From IMG/VR virus record IMGVR_UViG_3300042485_002236, positions 1 to 64,000 of that record: a stretch of DNA of 64,000 nt, one strand, 5' to 3'. A model generated the notes under the pieces. It saw only the letters and a program-made list of their open reading frames with translations. It had not been told where the DNA came from and did no database searches. Positions 31,285 to 40,762 of the stretch are shown here, piece after piece. The stretch comes from a virus. How positions within the stretch are numbered: the stretch's first letter is position 1; every line of letters starts with the position of its first letter. The position numbers and the translations under genes were made by a program.

Positions 31285-32173
31285 AATATTTTAAGTTTTC
31301 TTCAAAAGACATAACCGAATTCACTCCACTATTATAAATAGGTTTCACAAAAGTATGCTCATCATGCTCGGGTAGCTGTCCCCACTTGTTCCCAAACTTA
31401 GCAACATTAGCTAACTCTGCTGATTTTTGCCTATCAGATTTTTCTTTTAAATTATCTTCTTTAAAGTGACTTCCTCTTGCAGAGAAGTGGTACAGTACTG
31501 AAGTAGCAACCATTTTAAACTCATACCCTTCAACCTGCATTCTGATAAACAGATCCATATCCTCCCAACTTGACGGAGAGAAGATAGGATCGTTTCCACC
31601 AATATTAACAAAGTCTTTTTTGCGACAGAAAAACCCTGCTCCACCTCCTTTGCGTACTACAGCTTCTTTGTTTAATTCAGAAAACTCTGAGGCAAATTGG
31701 TCAAATAATTCAGAGTTAAAATTGTAGTGAAACTCCCCAAATGCCTCAGGTGGGAAGAATACTGTTCCCGGTCTATAGTCTGGATCGGTTGGGAAGATTT
31801 TAGGTTGTATTCTAAACGAAGAAGCAATTAATTTACTCTTAGTATTTTCAAATAGCTTAAGCAGTTCTAAGTCCTGGTTAGGGCCTATCCACATATCAGA
31901 ATGAATAATGTTAACAAACTCTGACTGAGCTTTATCGACGCAGAAGTTCATTCCCCCTCCAATACCTTTAGGTTTAGTATTATGATCAATATAATACTCT
32001 ACTCCTAAGCTTAAAGCCTCTGCTTGCAGCCATTCATCCGTTCCGTCAGTGCAGTTTTCAGCATGCACAATAATAGGTTGGCCCTTATAGTATGCATTCT
32101 TCCTTACAGAAGCAATAGCTAGCTTAAGGTAGTTTAAGTTATTATTAGTGGAGATGCACGTGGTAATCATCAA
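31265..32173 (-). CDS. Family 2-type glycosyltransferase
   Basis: 302 residues. Start TTCISTNNNLNYLKLAIAS, ENCTDGTDEWL donor loop, 'IIHSDM' metal motif (DxD equivalent) at about 92-97 and GGNDPIFSPSSWEDMDLF at 200-220 with the catalytic acidic pair. Similar in layout to 26680-27867, so the two may be paralogues. Overlaps neighbours on both sides. Confidence 0.82.
   Translation of the reverse strand: MMITTCISTNNNLNYLKLAIASVRKNAYYKGQPIIVHAENCTDGTDEWLQAEALSLGVEYYIDHNTKPKGIGGGMNFCVDKAQSEFVNIIHSDMWIGPNQDLELLKLFENTKSKLIASSFRIQPKIFPTDPDYRPGTVFFPPEAFGEFHYNFNSELFDQFASEFSELNKEAVVRKGGGAGFFCRKKDFVNIGGNDPIFSPSSWEDMDLFIRMQVEGYEFKMVATSVLYHFSARGSHFKEDNLKEKSDRQKSAELANVAKFGNKWGQLPEHDEHTFVKPIYNSGVNSVMSFEENLKYFEGYGK
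31333..31341 (-). promoter_or_regulatory. Late-type CTATTTATA motif before 30346-31284
   Basis: Minus strand CTATTTATA within the end of the glycosyltransferase gene, 49 bases above the dehydratase ATG. Confidence 0.4.
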
Positions 32174-32891
32174 CTTCGCTTTGCCAATTTATTAAAGGAG
32201 ACATAAAATATGTTTCTCCGTGAGTAGAGTACCCAGGTATAGGGCTTATTAATATACGCTTGCGAGCGTTTAATTCCAAAAACATAGAGAAGTCGTAGGG
32301 ATGTCCCGTTACCTTTCCACTCTCTGGGTGAATTCCGTTTGTGTACTTGCGCAGGATATCTTCATCTGCTTTCAAGGTCTTGACCTTAGTAGCAAAAGTC
32401 ATAGTGGTAGAATTAGTTACCTTCCAGTGAGTGTGCTGAGATACAAATACTCGAGTGACTTCAGGTCCGTCTTTGCATAGCTTGTTTCCTCCATGTTCAG
32501 CGAGTATGTACTTATCTGGATGATCGTAGAGAGTCACGTAGTTTACACCTGCTAGAAATATTTCCTCTAAGACCTTTCTTGCTCCGGCCCTGTGTAGGTA
32601 ATCATTCTCTACAAAATACACAGTAGTGTCGTCTTCTAATTTAAGAGCTTGATCTAACGCTAAATTAAAAGTACCTGCTCCGTTACCTACAGAGTGCTTC
32701 TGTATATTCTCAACCGGTACATACTTGGAGATCATTGCAAAAGTTTCCTCTCCTATATTGTCAGCTATTACTGTTATGGTACTAGGATCGAAATGTTTCA
32801 CAAAATTTCGTAAGCAGTTCTCGTTGTTAATAAAAGAAGGTTTAACTTTGTTATAACCTGTTTCTGATATTCTGTAGTAGATTCTAAGCAT
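32145..32891 (-). CDS. GT-A-like glycosyltransferase
   Basis: 248 residues. 'TTVYFVENDYLHRAGARKVLEEI' is the likely metal-binding (END) and acceptor region; the start LRIYYRISETGYNK and 'GNGAGTFNLALDQAL' are typical of capsule-type GT-A proteins. Overlaps the next gene by 29 bp and the previous one by 8. Confidence 0.65.
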   Translation of the reverse strand: MLRIYYRISETGYNKVKPSFINNENCLRNFVKHFDPSTITVIADNIGEETFAMISKYVPVENIQKHSVGNGAGTFNLALDQALKLEDDTTVYFVENDYLHRAGARKVLEEIFLAGVNYVTLYDHPDKYILAEHGGNKLCKDGPEVTRVFVSQHTHWKVTNSTTMTFATKVKTLKADEDILRKYTNGIHPESGKVTGHPYDFSMFLELNARKRILISPIPGYSTHGETYFMSPLINWQSEVDDYHVHLH

Positions 32892-33831
32892 TTTTAAAAA
32901 CGTCTTTCCAGGTGTAGGATTTATAATTAGGATTAAATAAATTGTTTGAATTACTTCTACAGTATTCGTTAGCTAACTTGTACCAGTTGTGGGATTTTCT
33001 TTTACTATCTATGTCCTTTGCTTCAAAAACTTGCTCACCTGCAATGTAATTTCTCTTACTAGGATGCTTTCTATTATGGACTACAAGCAAGTTCTTAAAA
33101 TGGTACTGCGGAATTGCAGGAAGCAGCCGACTAAGCACATGCATGAAAGCTGTATCTTCGTGAATAAAGAAGACAGAAGAGGGTATATTAACTCCTGCTT
33201 TAATAATTTCTGAGGATATTGCTAATCCACATCCATTAAATTTATGAGGGGTTATGGAAGTTACCTGTAAGTCTTCAATATTGTTAAACTTATTCATTTC
33301 CTGCTCGGTCATCGTGTAGGGAATATTCCACCAGTTCTCACTATCTCCTTCGATAAAAGGCTTGTCTGTAAACTCTGGGTGTTCTAGAGGTTCCCAGCTC
33401 TTATCCCACATCTTACAAATAGCAAATGTTGTAATGTACTTAGGGGTATCAGGGACAGACTGATGTAGGTAATCTAATACCGTAAAGGCTTGTTGCGGGA
33501 CTAACATATCAGATTCCCCCCATACAAGTATATCAACTAGGTTACAGTAGTTGTTGTTGAAGTCTCGTCTGTACTGAGCGATAGTAACTAAGTCAGGTGT
33601 TACGTTGCTGCTAAAGTTATACTTCCTAGCAAGGTCTTTAATCGTATCTAAGCAATAATCTAACTTTCCTTGCTGGGCTACTTCTAGTTCTTGACTGGCG
33701 CATACTAGAATATCTACTAAAACTTCTCCTAAGTAGCTATCGATAGATTTGCGTAGAGTGCTGAAGTATTCTTCTACCATATGTACTTCGTACCATTGTA
33801 CGAGACATCCAATAGCAAATTTAGTTCCCAT
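32884..33831 (-). CDS. Probable GT-A-like glycosyltransferase
   Basis: 315 residues. 'VDILVWGESDMLVP' resembles a DxD strand-turn (ESD) and 'FFIHEDTAFMHVL' a catalyt­ic acidic region, but the N-terminal Rossmann pattern is weak. Embedded in the glycosyltransferase run with an 11-bp overlap to the preceding gene. Confidence 0.5.
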   Translation of the reverse strand: MGTKFAIGCLVQWYEVHMVEEYFSTLRKSIDSYLGEVLVDILVCASQELEVAQQGKLDYCLDTIKDLARKYNFSSNVTPDLVTIAQYRRDFNNNYCNLVDILVWGESDMLVPQQAFTVLDYLHQSVPDTPKYITTFAICKMWDKSWEPLEHPEFTDKPFIEGDSENWWNIPYTMTEQEMNKFNNIEDLQVTSITPHKFNGCGLAISSEIIKAGVNIPSSVFFIHEDTAFMHVLSRLLPAIPQYHFKNLLVVHNRKHPSKRNYIAGEQVFEAKDIDSKRKSHNWYKLANEYCRSNSNNLFNPNYKSYTWKDVFKNA

Positions 33832-34558
33832 AGTTTGACTTGTATTTATCCCAGGTCTGACTCATAAAGCTTAGGCGATGTTCTTTGTCAAACCCATTAA
33901 AATGCCATACATATCCGCAGTCAACGAACATAAAATCATTGAGCAGTTCTTTCCGGTTAAGGTGAGTTAGATTCCATCTCTTACTCAATAGTGTTACATC
34001 GTACTCTGACTGCCGGGTGAGGTAATTAACAGGAGTTTGATCTGTTCCTTTGCGCAGAGTTGTCTGTAAGTATACTAGAGTTTCTGAGTTTTTATGCCAG
34101 AAGTCAGTAATAGCAGTACAAAGATCTCTATGCTGCTTGTTTATTACTACGAATCCGCAATTGTAGTAATCAACCCAATCCAATTTGACTTCTGGGAAGA
34201 GGTGCTGGTAGCCTTTCAAGCTCTGCCATACCCATCCTACGTTGTCATTATCCACACAAGCTGCTAGATTATGCTTAGTCTCATTAAAGAAGTTAGGAGC
34301 ATCCCAGTGAATCATCGTATCGATATCCACCAGTGCTACCTGATCGTACTCAATATTATTTGTCTCTAGTATATCTAAGACGTACCACCTCTGCCAGGTA
34401 GCTTTCATCTCAGTAGGATCTACTAGAGGTTGATCTAATACGATGAGTTCTACATCGTGTCGCTTGCACCAGTGCTGCCAGGTGTTTAAGCAGAACTGAG
34501 AATAGTTAACAGTATCGTAGTTTGTGGCTAGATTCGTGATGAAGACAACGTTACGCAT
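33821..34558 (-). CDS. GT-A-like glycosyltransferase with DxD
   Basis: About 245 residues from ATG 34558 (MRNVVFITNLATNYD), chosen because it overlaps the upstream gene by 8 bp; the longer frame to 34591 is less likely. 'QVALVDIDTMIHWDAP' carries a textbook DxD, and 'YYNCGFVVINKQHRDLC' is typical of GT8/GT77-like enzymes. Confidence 0.72.
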   Translation of the reverse strand: MRNVVFITNLATNYDTVNYSQFCLNTWQHWCKRHDVELIVLDQPLVDPTEMKATWQRWYVLDILETNNIEYDQVALVDIDTMIHWDAPNFFNETKHNLAACVDNDNVGWVWQSLKGYQHLFPEVKLDWVDYYNCGFVVINKQHRDLCTAITDFWHKNSETLVYLQTTLRKGTDQTPVNYLTRQSEYDVTLLSKRWNLTHLNRKELLNDFMFVDCGYVWHFNGFDKEHRLSFMSQTWDKYKSNYGN

Positions 34559-35288
34559 AGGTATAATTTGCAGAGAGAGTTCTGTATTCATTGAATATAC
34601 GAACTAAATCGTTATTTTCAAAGAACTTAAACATATTTCCTTCTGCATTCATACAGTATTCATTTAGAGATAAGTTACTTTTTTCCTGCTTGTAGGTCTG
34701 AGCTGAGTAATGTATGACTGGACACCAGTCAACTACTCCAACTTTCCAGTTGTTCTGTTCACAAACAATACCTGAGTATACATCCTGTCCCCAGCCGTAG
34801 ATCAGCTGATTAGAAAACTGACTAATCTTCTCAACTAAGTCTCTATGCATTAAAGGTGCTTGAAAGTCTACCCACTTAACATCACGTACTTCGGTAGCAG
34901 ACCAGCAATGAACATACTTCCATTTGCACTGGTTCTTTTGAGGCTGTAGTACACAAGGAGAAACAATTTTGTAATCTTTTTCGAACATAGCTTTGCGAAG
35001 AGATTTAACAAAGTTACCTCCATGTAGAATTAAATCGTTATTGAGAGAAAGCAGACTGTCGTATTCTTTATTCTCTAAAAACAATTGCATAGCAAGGTTT
35101 AAAGCTCCCCCAAAGTAAACATTCTGTCCTGTCTCGTGAGTAGTGTATTTGCTTTTACCTTCCGGTGTAGAACCGTTATCTATAATGATTAGGTCATAAG
35201 AATCATCTCTATGTGCTTCTAGAGATTCAAAAAGCTGATCGGTTAGATCAGGAAGATTGTGGTTGTAAATAACTGCTAGTGTTTTCAT
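34551..35288 (-). CDS. Family 2-type glycosyltransferase
   Basis: 245 residues. Start KTLAVIYNHNLPDLTDQLF, 'LIIIDNGSTPEGK' donor loop, 'LLSLNNDLILHGG' with NND as metal motif and 'YGWGQDVYSGIVCEQ' acid/base region: rhamnosyltransferase-like GT2 pattern. Confidence 0.82.
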   Translation of the reverse strand: MKTLAVIYNHNLPDLTDQLFESLEAHRDDSYDLIIIDNGSTPEGKSKYTTHETGQNVYFGGALNLAMQLFLENKEYDSLLSLNNDLILHGGNFVKSLRKAMFEKDYKIVSPCVLQPQKNQCKWKYVHCWSATEVRDVKWVDFQAPLMHRDLVEKISQFSNQLIYGWGQDVYSGIVCEQNNWKVGVVDWCPVIHYSAQTYKQEKSNLSLNEYCMNAEGNMFKFFENNDLVRIFNEYRTLSANYTYA

Positions 35289-35289
35289 A

Positions 35290-35934
35290 CTATTGTTTAA
35301 TTGTGTAACATCCGGAAGGAAGAGAGCCTGTATTTAGATTTACTTCCTTATCAGTTTCGGGGTGGAGTAGAGTGAAAGAAATACCTCGTTCTTGTATAAA
35401 GTCTTTTATTGCTGCTCGAGATTCGTTGAGGCTAGTATCATCAAAAATAATATAACCTCCTTTTTGTACTTTGTCGTACAGGTTATCCAATACATCTCTA
35501 GTTGCCGAGTAGGCATCGACGTCTACTCTGAGTAGTGCAATGGTACCTATGCCTGCATCAGGCAAAGTATCTTTTACAAACCCCTTTAAAAACTTAATAC
35601 GATTACCTTCTTCAAGGCCAAATTTTTTAAGGCTGTCCTGAATTATTTGTAGAGGTGCAACCATTCTGGGTCCTTCATGGTGATTTTCATCTTTAAAAAA
35701 GTAGGTACTGGTTTTTTGGTTTTCAAACCCTTGGTAGCTGTCGGCAAGCCAGATAGTTCTGTTTTCGAATATTTTTGAAAGAAAGACTCCCATTCCACCT
35801 TTCCATACTCCGCATTCAATAATATCTCCTTCTACTGCATTAATTTTATCAAAATGCCTAATTATTGTTTCGAATCTTTCAAGGCTTACCTTTGTAATAC
35901 CCTCCCTAATTATCTCTTCAGCTAGTTGTCTCAT
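35290..35934 (-). CDS. TylF/MycF-like sugar O-methyltransferase
   Basis: 214 residues. 'VEGDIIECGVWKGGMGVFL' (SAM-binding), 'IWLADSYQGFEN' and 'LLRVDVDAYSATRDVLDNLY...GGYIIFDD' match the macrocin O-methyltransferase family, metal-dependent enzymes that methylate sugar hydroxyls. Suggests an O-methylated sugar product. Overlaps the second methyltransferase gene by 4 bp. Confidence 0.85.
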   Translation of the reverse strand: MRQLAEEIIREGITKVSLERFETIIRHFDKINAVEGDIIECGVWKGGMGVFLSKIFENRTIWLADSYQGFENQKTSTYFFKDENHHEGPRMVAPLQIIQDSLKKFGLEEGNRIKFLKGFVKDTLPDAGIGTIALLRVDVDAYSATRDVLDNLYDKVQKGGYIIFDDTSLNESRAAIKDFIQERGISFTLLHPETDKEVNLNTGSLPSGCYTIKQ

Positions 35935-36503
35935 ATTCTTTTAAGTACAGTAAGTCCGTTATTGTTTGTAAATCTTTCAGCAATACTCCACTCGGGGTTT
36001 ATTTCTAAGAACTCTTCAACAGCTGACCAGAGTCCAGCCTTCTGTTTGCCTTCTGTCCTTTGATCGCTATACCGGCCCCAAGTACCTTCATCCTGAGTTG
36101 CGTACTTTGTCGTATCGTGTAGTATAATGTACTTACGTACAGCGTTGCAATGCATTGGAAGTTCCTGAGATAGTTGCCCGTACTTATGCCAGGTGTCTAT
36201 AAAAAGTAAGTCTGTCTCTTCTATTACAACATCTAATACGTTTGCTTGTATAAAAGTAAAATCAACTTCAATTTCTTTTGCAGCTTGCTTGGCTAGTGAA
36301 ATATTTGAAGATGTAAATAGGTCATACGAAACTAACCGAGAAGGTTTTGCATGCAGGAAAGCCCAAGTAGATACTACTTCACGAACTCCCATCTCAGTTA
36401 CATGATCACATTCAGCTGCATACTTATAAAGTGTAGGTAAATGTTCATGTATATCGGAATACCTCCCACAGTGTTCCTGGTATTTGTTTTCAGCTAGTGT
36501 CAT
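35931..36503 (-). CDS. Class I SAM-dependent methyltransferase
   Basis: 190 residues. 'VTEMGVREVVSTWAFL' (motif I), 'LVSYDLFT', 'TDLLFIDTWHKYGQLSQELP' and 'YIILHDTTKYAT' resemble the CmcI/Rhamnosyl O-methyltransferase group. Paired with the TylF-like gene. Confidence 0.75.
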   Translation of the reverse strand: MTLAENKYQEHCGRYSDIHEHLPTLYKYAAECDHVTEMGVREVVSTWAFLHAKPSRLVSYDLFTSSNISLAKQAAKEIEVDFTFIQANVLDVVIEETDLLFIDTWHKYGQLSQELPMHCNAVRKYIILHDTTKYATQDEGTWGRYSDQRTEGKQKAGLWSAVEEFLEINPEWSIAERFTNNNGLTVLKRI

Positions 36504-37384
36504 AATGCTTTAATATAGTTAGGATGAGTATAGATCTCCAACGGGTGATCTATATTAATTCGAGTTATATAACGTAGAGGATCAGCTTCTAATCTATCCG
36601 GCCTGATAATAATATTGTCCTGGTTGTTATGCTTAGCCTGCTCTAATGCAGACTTAAAAGCATTTCTGTAAGCTTCTGGGCGTATGAGTTGTCTAAATCT
36701 AAGATCTTTATACTTACCGGGTCTCCACCAGGCATAGTGAAATACGTATCTTGGAAAGATTGTTAGCTGAGGGTATTTCTGACTTGTGAAGTTCTTTACA
36801 ACCTCTCTGTAGTATTCCCAGGTTCCAAACTTAATAACAATTCTTCTTTTATGAATGCGGGAAGGATCTAAACTTTCTGCCTCTATGTAGTATTGATTCT
36901 CCATAAAGTCTAAGTACGGAGCTTGAAGACCTTCATCAGGATTTAAATTGGAGATAAGTTCTTCTAGTAAGTCGGTATCATTTTTGTGAAAGAATACATC
37001 TCCTTCGAGAGGAAATATCAAATCTCCTTCTTGTACAACTACACCTAATTCTTCAAAGTTACTAACTGAATGTACGTAGCAGTCGTTAGCATCTATGGCT
37101 GAGTAGTCTACTGCATTCCAGGTAATTTGTATCTCGGGGTACTTTATTTGAGCTTCTTTTACAGCTGCTTGTACTACTTGCGTATCCCAGGCTAGGTTAG
37201 TATCCTCGAAACAGAACTCTTTACGAAAGCTTTCATCTACTCCTCCTTTATTTTCAGGTCCTTTTGGGAATAGTCCTTCATTGTAAATAATGTGAGTAGG
37301 CTTTATAGTGTTTACAAGATTTTCAATCTGTAAGGCAGTAAAGTGCCCTTCACCAAAGCAAGGAATTATAACAATCCGCTTCAT
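36500..37384 (-). CDS. Glycosyltransferase-like protein
   Basis: 294 residues from ATG 37384 (MKRIVIIPCFGEGHF); a longer frame to 37438 would run back into the epimerase gene. 'LIFPLEGDVFFHKND' may supply acidic metal ligands and 'VFHYAWWRPGKYKDLR' is typical of capsule transferases of the GT-A kind. Family uncertain. Confidence 0.55.
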   Translation of the reverse strand: MKRIVIIPCFGEGHFTALQIENLVNTIKPTHIIYNEGLFPKGPENKGGVDESFRKEFCFEDTNLAWDTQVVQAAVKEAQIKYPEIQITWNAVDYSAIDANDCYVHSVSNFEELGVVVQEGDLIFPLEGDVFFHKNDTDLLEELISNLNPDEGLQAPYLDFMENQYYIEAESLDPSRIHKRRIVIKFGTWEYYREVVKNFTSQKYPQLTIFPRYVFHYAWWRPGKYKDLRFRQLIRPEAYRNAFKSALEQAKHNNQDNIIIRPDRLEADPLRYITRINIDHPLEIYTHPNYIKAL

Positions 37385-37386
37385 GT

Positions 37387-38385
37387 TTATTTTTTCCAGA
37401 ACGAATAAATTCCTTTTTCTATTTCGTAATTCTCCCAAACAAATCTCTCTCGTTTAGGTTGGTGCTGAGCCCATTCCCACATCTTAGTCAAACCTTCTTT
37501 AAGATCTGTTTTGTGCTGGAATCCTAGTAGCTCGATAGACTTGTCGTAGGTTGGGATAGCGTAATGTACCTCGTGGCGTTTCTCTAAATAAACTCTTTCA
37601 GCACCTCCAACAACTTCAGTTAGAATATCAGCTGCTTCGTTGATAGAATACTCTTGAATACCTCCTAGGTTAATAATCTGCTTGGAAGCTTCAGGGCGTA
37701 CTGCAGCATTCCATAGAGGTTCTAAAGAATCATCGATGTAGCTAAATGCTCTCTTTTGAGTACCGTCTCCAAAAATAGTTACCGGCTGACCTTCCATATG
37801 ATAGTACATCCAAATCCCAAGAACGTTGCGGTACTTGTCCCAGATGTTTTGATTAGCGCCGTAGACGTTATGAGGTCTGATAATGCAGTAGTCAAGTCCG
37901 TGCTGCTGGTTGGCGATTTCAATATCATGCTCACAAGCTGATTTAGCTACTCCGTAAGGATCGATTGGAGAGCGCTTCATATCCTCATGAAAAATACCTC
38001 CCTCTCCAAATCCGTAAACGGCCATGGTAGAGGTAAACACCAGCCTTTCTACATCATGCTTGATGCATTCATTAACAATCCGAGCTGTAGCTACTAGATT
38101 GTTCTTGTAGTTGTATGTGCGTATAAAAGGAGACAGTCCCTCTGCAGCATAGGCTGCAAAGTGAAATACGTAATCAGGCTTATGAGCTTCAAAACAATTT
38201 TCGATAGGATGATCAACCAGATCCATTTGCCAGAAAGTTACATCTGGGTGGATGTTCTCCTTATAGCCTCCGCTCAAGTCATCGATTCCTATTACTCTGT
38301 AACCTGGTTTGTTCTTTATAATCCAGTCTGCTAATCTAGATCCTAACAAGCCAGCAACCCCTGTAATTAAAACAGTCTTATTCAT
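37387..38385 (-). CDS. NAD-dependent epimerase/dehydratase (GalE/WbpP-like SDR)
   Basis: 332 residues. VLITGVAGLLGSRLADW, the active-site FTSTMAVYG and YxxxK in PYGVAKSACEHD, then RPHNVYG. Second epimerase of the island; likely interconverts a UDP-sugar. Confidence 0.85.
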   Translation of the reverse strand: MNKTVLITGVAGLLGSRLADWIIKNKPGYRVIGIDDLSGGYKENIHPDVTFWQMDLVDHPIENCFEAHKPDYVFHFAAYAAEGLSPFIRTYNYKNNLVATARIVNECIKHDVERLVFTSTMAVYGFGEGGIFHEDMKRSPIDPYGVAKSACEHDIEIANQQHGLDYCIIRPHNVYGANQNIWDKYRNVLGIWMYYHMEGQPVTIFGDGTQKRAFSYIDDSLEPLWNAAVRPEASKQIINLGGIQEYSINEAADILTEVVGGAERVYLEKRHEVHYAIPTYDKSIELLGFQHKTDLKEGLTKMWEWAQHQPKRERFVWENYEIEKGIYSFWKK

Positions 38386-38816
38386 TTCTCAACTATACTT
38401 TTAAAAGTTCTATCTATTTCGTTCTTGTTAGCTGCTCTACCTTCGTTAGCTTTACGAAGTCTTTTTTCGTTAACTATCATTCTTTCCAAACTAGGTTCAG
38501 CTTTTTTTGTTTCTTCTAATCTAGCCCTATCTGCTTCTCCTATATTAATATCATTTTGAATAAGCTCTTCAAGCTGTTCAACAATAGAATTCTCATCAAA
38601 AGTTCGATGCTCTTCTAAATAAATATACGAGTTACTTTCTGTGGATTCAACTAATAGTTCCGAAATTTTAAGTTTTATTTCGTCAATTAATTCTCTTTGA
38701 TGAGCTACTTTATCAGCTAGGCCATCTTTATTAAAAAAATATAACTTAATGCTTTCAGTAATAAGCCTATCAAGGTAGGCGCTTAAAGTATCTATGTTAG
38801 TTATTCTCATGTCCAA
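38382..38816 (-). CDS. Hypothetical coiled-coil protein
   Basis: 144 residues, helical with heptad repeats and an acidic centre; the C-terminus is basic. Overlaps its neighbours by 4 and 20 bp. No sugar-enzyme motif; could be an adaptor in the island. A similar coil is common in T4-like phages but no family was recognised. Confidence 0.6.
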   Translation of the reverse strand: MDMRITNIDTLSAYLDRLITESIKLYFFNKDGLADKVAHQRELIDEIKLKISELLVESTESNSYIYLEEHRTFDENSIVEQLEELIQNDINIGEADRARLEETKKAEPSLERMIVNEKRLRKANEGRAANKNEIDRTFKSIVEK

Positions 38817-39822
38817 TTCCTTGTACTGTTAATAGTTGATTATAAAAATACTTAACTAAGCTTTCGTTGGAGTACTGCTGGGTGTATTCATTTTTAATAT
38901 TCTCAGTCAGGTAAGGCTGCAGTTCGTTGTAATTAGTCAGAATATAGTCTATCTTTTCTAGTACGTCAGACCAATCATACTTACATGCAATGTATGTTTC
39001 TTTATCCTTATAGATAAAAGGATATGAATCTAAATGAGACATATCCGGCTTTAGCAATACACTGCCAAAGCTAGCTGCTTCAATATCTCTAACTGCTATC
39101 TCCCCGTACCCGATAGGAGCTGTAACAATTTTAGAGTTGTACATATTCTGATAGAATTGATCTTGAGGAATTCTTACTCCTTTTTCTCTTTTTGTAACCT
39201 TGTAAGAAGTGTTTTCTAACTTCTTTAAAAGTTCTTTGCGGTGATTGTCATAATGGGGAGAGGTAAGATTACCGTACTCGTAATTTGAATTATCCCCCCA
39301 GCTAAACATACACGATACATCAAAAGGCTTATTACTGTCGTACTTATACCAGGTAGGAGTTATAGTTGAAAGCCAGTTTGTACCGCTCAGCTTTATCCTA
39401 TCTCTAATATCATCAATGTAAGGTACTGAGTAGTCCCCATTACCCCAGTAGGTTCTGCCGTTAACCCATCCTTGCTTGTATTGGGAGAGGTCTTTTAGCA
39501 AAGTATTCTTAAACATAACTCTAACGTCTGTGCCTTTCAGGATCTCTGCAGTACCTATCAGGGAATGAGAATCTTGTCCGTCTAGCAACAATACATCCTT
39601 ACCAAATTTAGAAACAAATTCTATTCCTTTTTCAATTGATTCAGATAAGGAAACTTGCTTATCAATAAAACTTGCCTGTGCAATAAAAGCAAAATCATAA
39701 GAAGCATCTTCGGTAATAAATTCTATACCTACTTGCTTGAATACTTCTCTAGCTCTCCAATACGGCCGGAAAGCAATCTCATTCCGATGCAGATCTGGTT
39801 GCACTAGCCTGATCTTTATCAT
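38797..39822 (-). CDS. GT-B-type glycosyltransferase
   Basis: 341 residues. The C-terminal segment 'IGYGEIAVRDIEAASFGSVLLKPDMSHLDSYPF' matches the E-x(7)-E-type donor site of GT-B enzymes (glycosyltransferase family 1-like group). N-terminal half is divergent. Confidence 0.7.
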   Translation of the reverse strand: MIKIRLVQPDLHRNEIAFRPYWRAREVFKQVGIEFITEDASYDFAFIAQASFIDKQVSLSESIEKGIEFVSKFGKDVLLLDGQDSHSLIGTAEILKGTDVRVMFKNTLLKDLSQYKQGWVNGRTYWGNGDYSVPYIDDIRDRIKLSGTNWLSTITPTWYKYDSNKPFDVSCMFSWGDNSNYEYGNLTSPHYDNHRKELLKKLENTSYKVTKREKGVRIPQDQFYQNMYNSKIVTAPIGYGEIAVRDIEAASFGSVLLKPDMSHLDSYPFIYKDKETYIACKYDWSDVLEKIDYILTNYNELQPYLTENIKNEYTQQYSNESLVKYFYNQLLTVQGIGHENN

Positions 39823-40043
39823 AAAGTTTCGCTTAAAATACTAAATTCAAGATTTAAAATACTCTCCTGTATCTTGTTTAAGGTAGTAGAATAGCTACTA
39901 AACTCGGGATCAGGTACATTTGCGACAAAATATATTTGAAAGTCTAGGTTATTATATTTAAGCTGAGAGACTGGTTTGTCTGGACATTTAAATTCTTGCC
40001 TAGGATTAGTCCTAATTTTAGGTAGTGCTATATGAAGTTTCAT
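39819..40043 (-). CDS. Hypothetical small protein
   Basis: 74 residues, overlapping both neighbours by 4 bp, which supports translation. Contains a Pro/Lys-rich start and a helical end. Unrecognised. Confidence 0.6.
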   Translation of the reverse strand: MKLHIALPKIRTNPRQEFKCPDKPVSQLKYNNLDFQIYFVANVPDPEFSSYSTTLNKIQESILNLEFSILSETL

Positions 40044-40762
40044 AAACTATTAAACTTGCTTACATCCATCTGCGTGTTCAGAGGTATTTTTATATCTTTG
40101 ATTCGTATAGGAGTTACAGTAGGGTTGGTTCTTCGGGCCAGGTTAAACATACTTTTAAACTCTGTTCCTATATTTAAGACCCCCTCTACCTGCTTTTCAA
40201 TACTCTTAATAATTCCAGCTGCTATAACATTTACGTAGTCAAAGTTCCCTAGCTGATCTATCCAAGCTCCTTTATAAGGAAAAGGATAGGATTTGTGAGT
40301 GGCTCTGATAATCAAATAGTGAATAGCTTTTAACTCTACATACCCATCCGCTAGCAATTTAGTATGTGCGTAATGCGTTGCCTGATGCACTGGTACGTCT
40401 TCTTCGGAAGGTATCCCGATAGAGTTAGCGTATACATAATCAGTAGAAATGTGCACCAGTTTTATATCCCAGGTATTGCAAAATTTAACGAGGTCAGCTA
40501 CTCCTCTGTAGTTTACACCCCAGTGCTTACTTTTATCTTCAGAGTAGGTGTCTGTAAATGCTATACAGTTAATAACTGTGTCATACCTAGCTTTACATAT
40601 AGCTTTTCCTAAATGCAGATCTTCTGTACATTCTAGCAAGAGGTCGAATGTAGAGGGATTTGTAATATCAAAGCCATCTTCTTTACGAGAAATAATATCC
40701 CATCTTGATTGCTTTACAAGCTCTGTGCCTAGTAAGCCGTTACCGAGAATAACTACTTTCAC
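40040..40762 (-). CDS. RmlD-like NAD(P)-dependent reductase
   Basis: 240 residues. VVILGNGLLGTELV (GxGxxG-like), 'TVINCIAFTDTYSED', 'HISTDYVYA' and YxxxK in HYAHTKLLADGYV: dTDP-4-dehydrorhamnose reductase pattern. Immediately downstream of the His-type 3-dehydrase, so it may reduce the 3-deoxy-4-keto product. Confidence 0.8.
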   Translation of the reverse strand: MKVVILGNGLLGTELVKQSRWDIISRKEDGFDITNPSTFDLLLECTEDLHLGKAICKARYDTVINCIAFTDTYSEDKSKHWGVNYRGVADLVKFCNTWDIKLVHISTDYVYANSIGIPSEEDVPVHQATHYAHTKLLADGYVELKAIHYLIIRATHKSYPFPYKGAWIDQLGNFDYVNVIAAGIIKSIEKQVEGVLNIGTEFKSMFNLARRTNPTVTPIRIKDIKIPLNTQMDVSKFNSL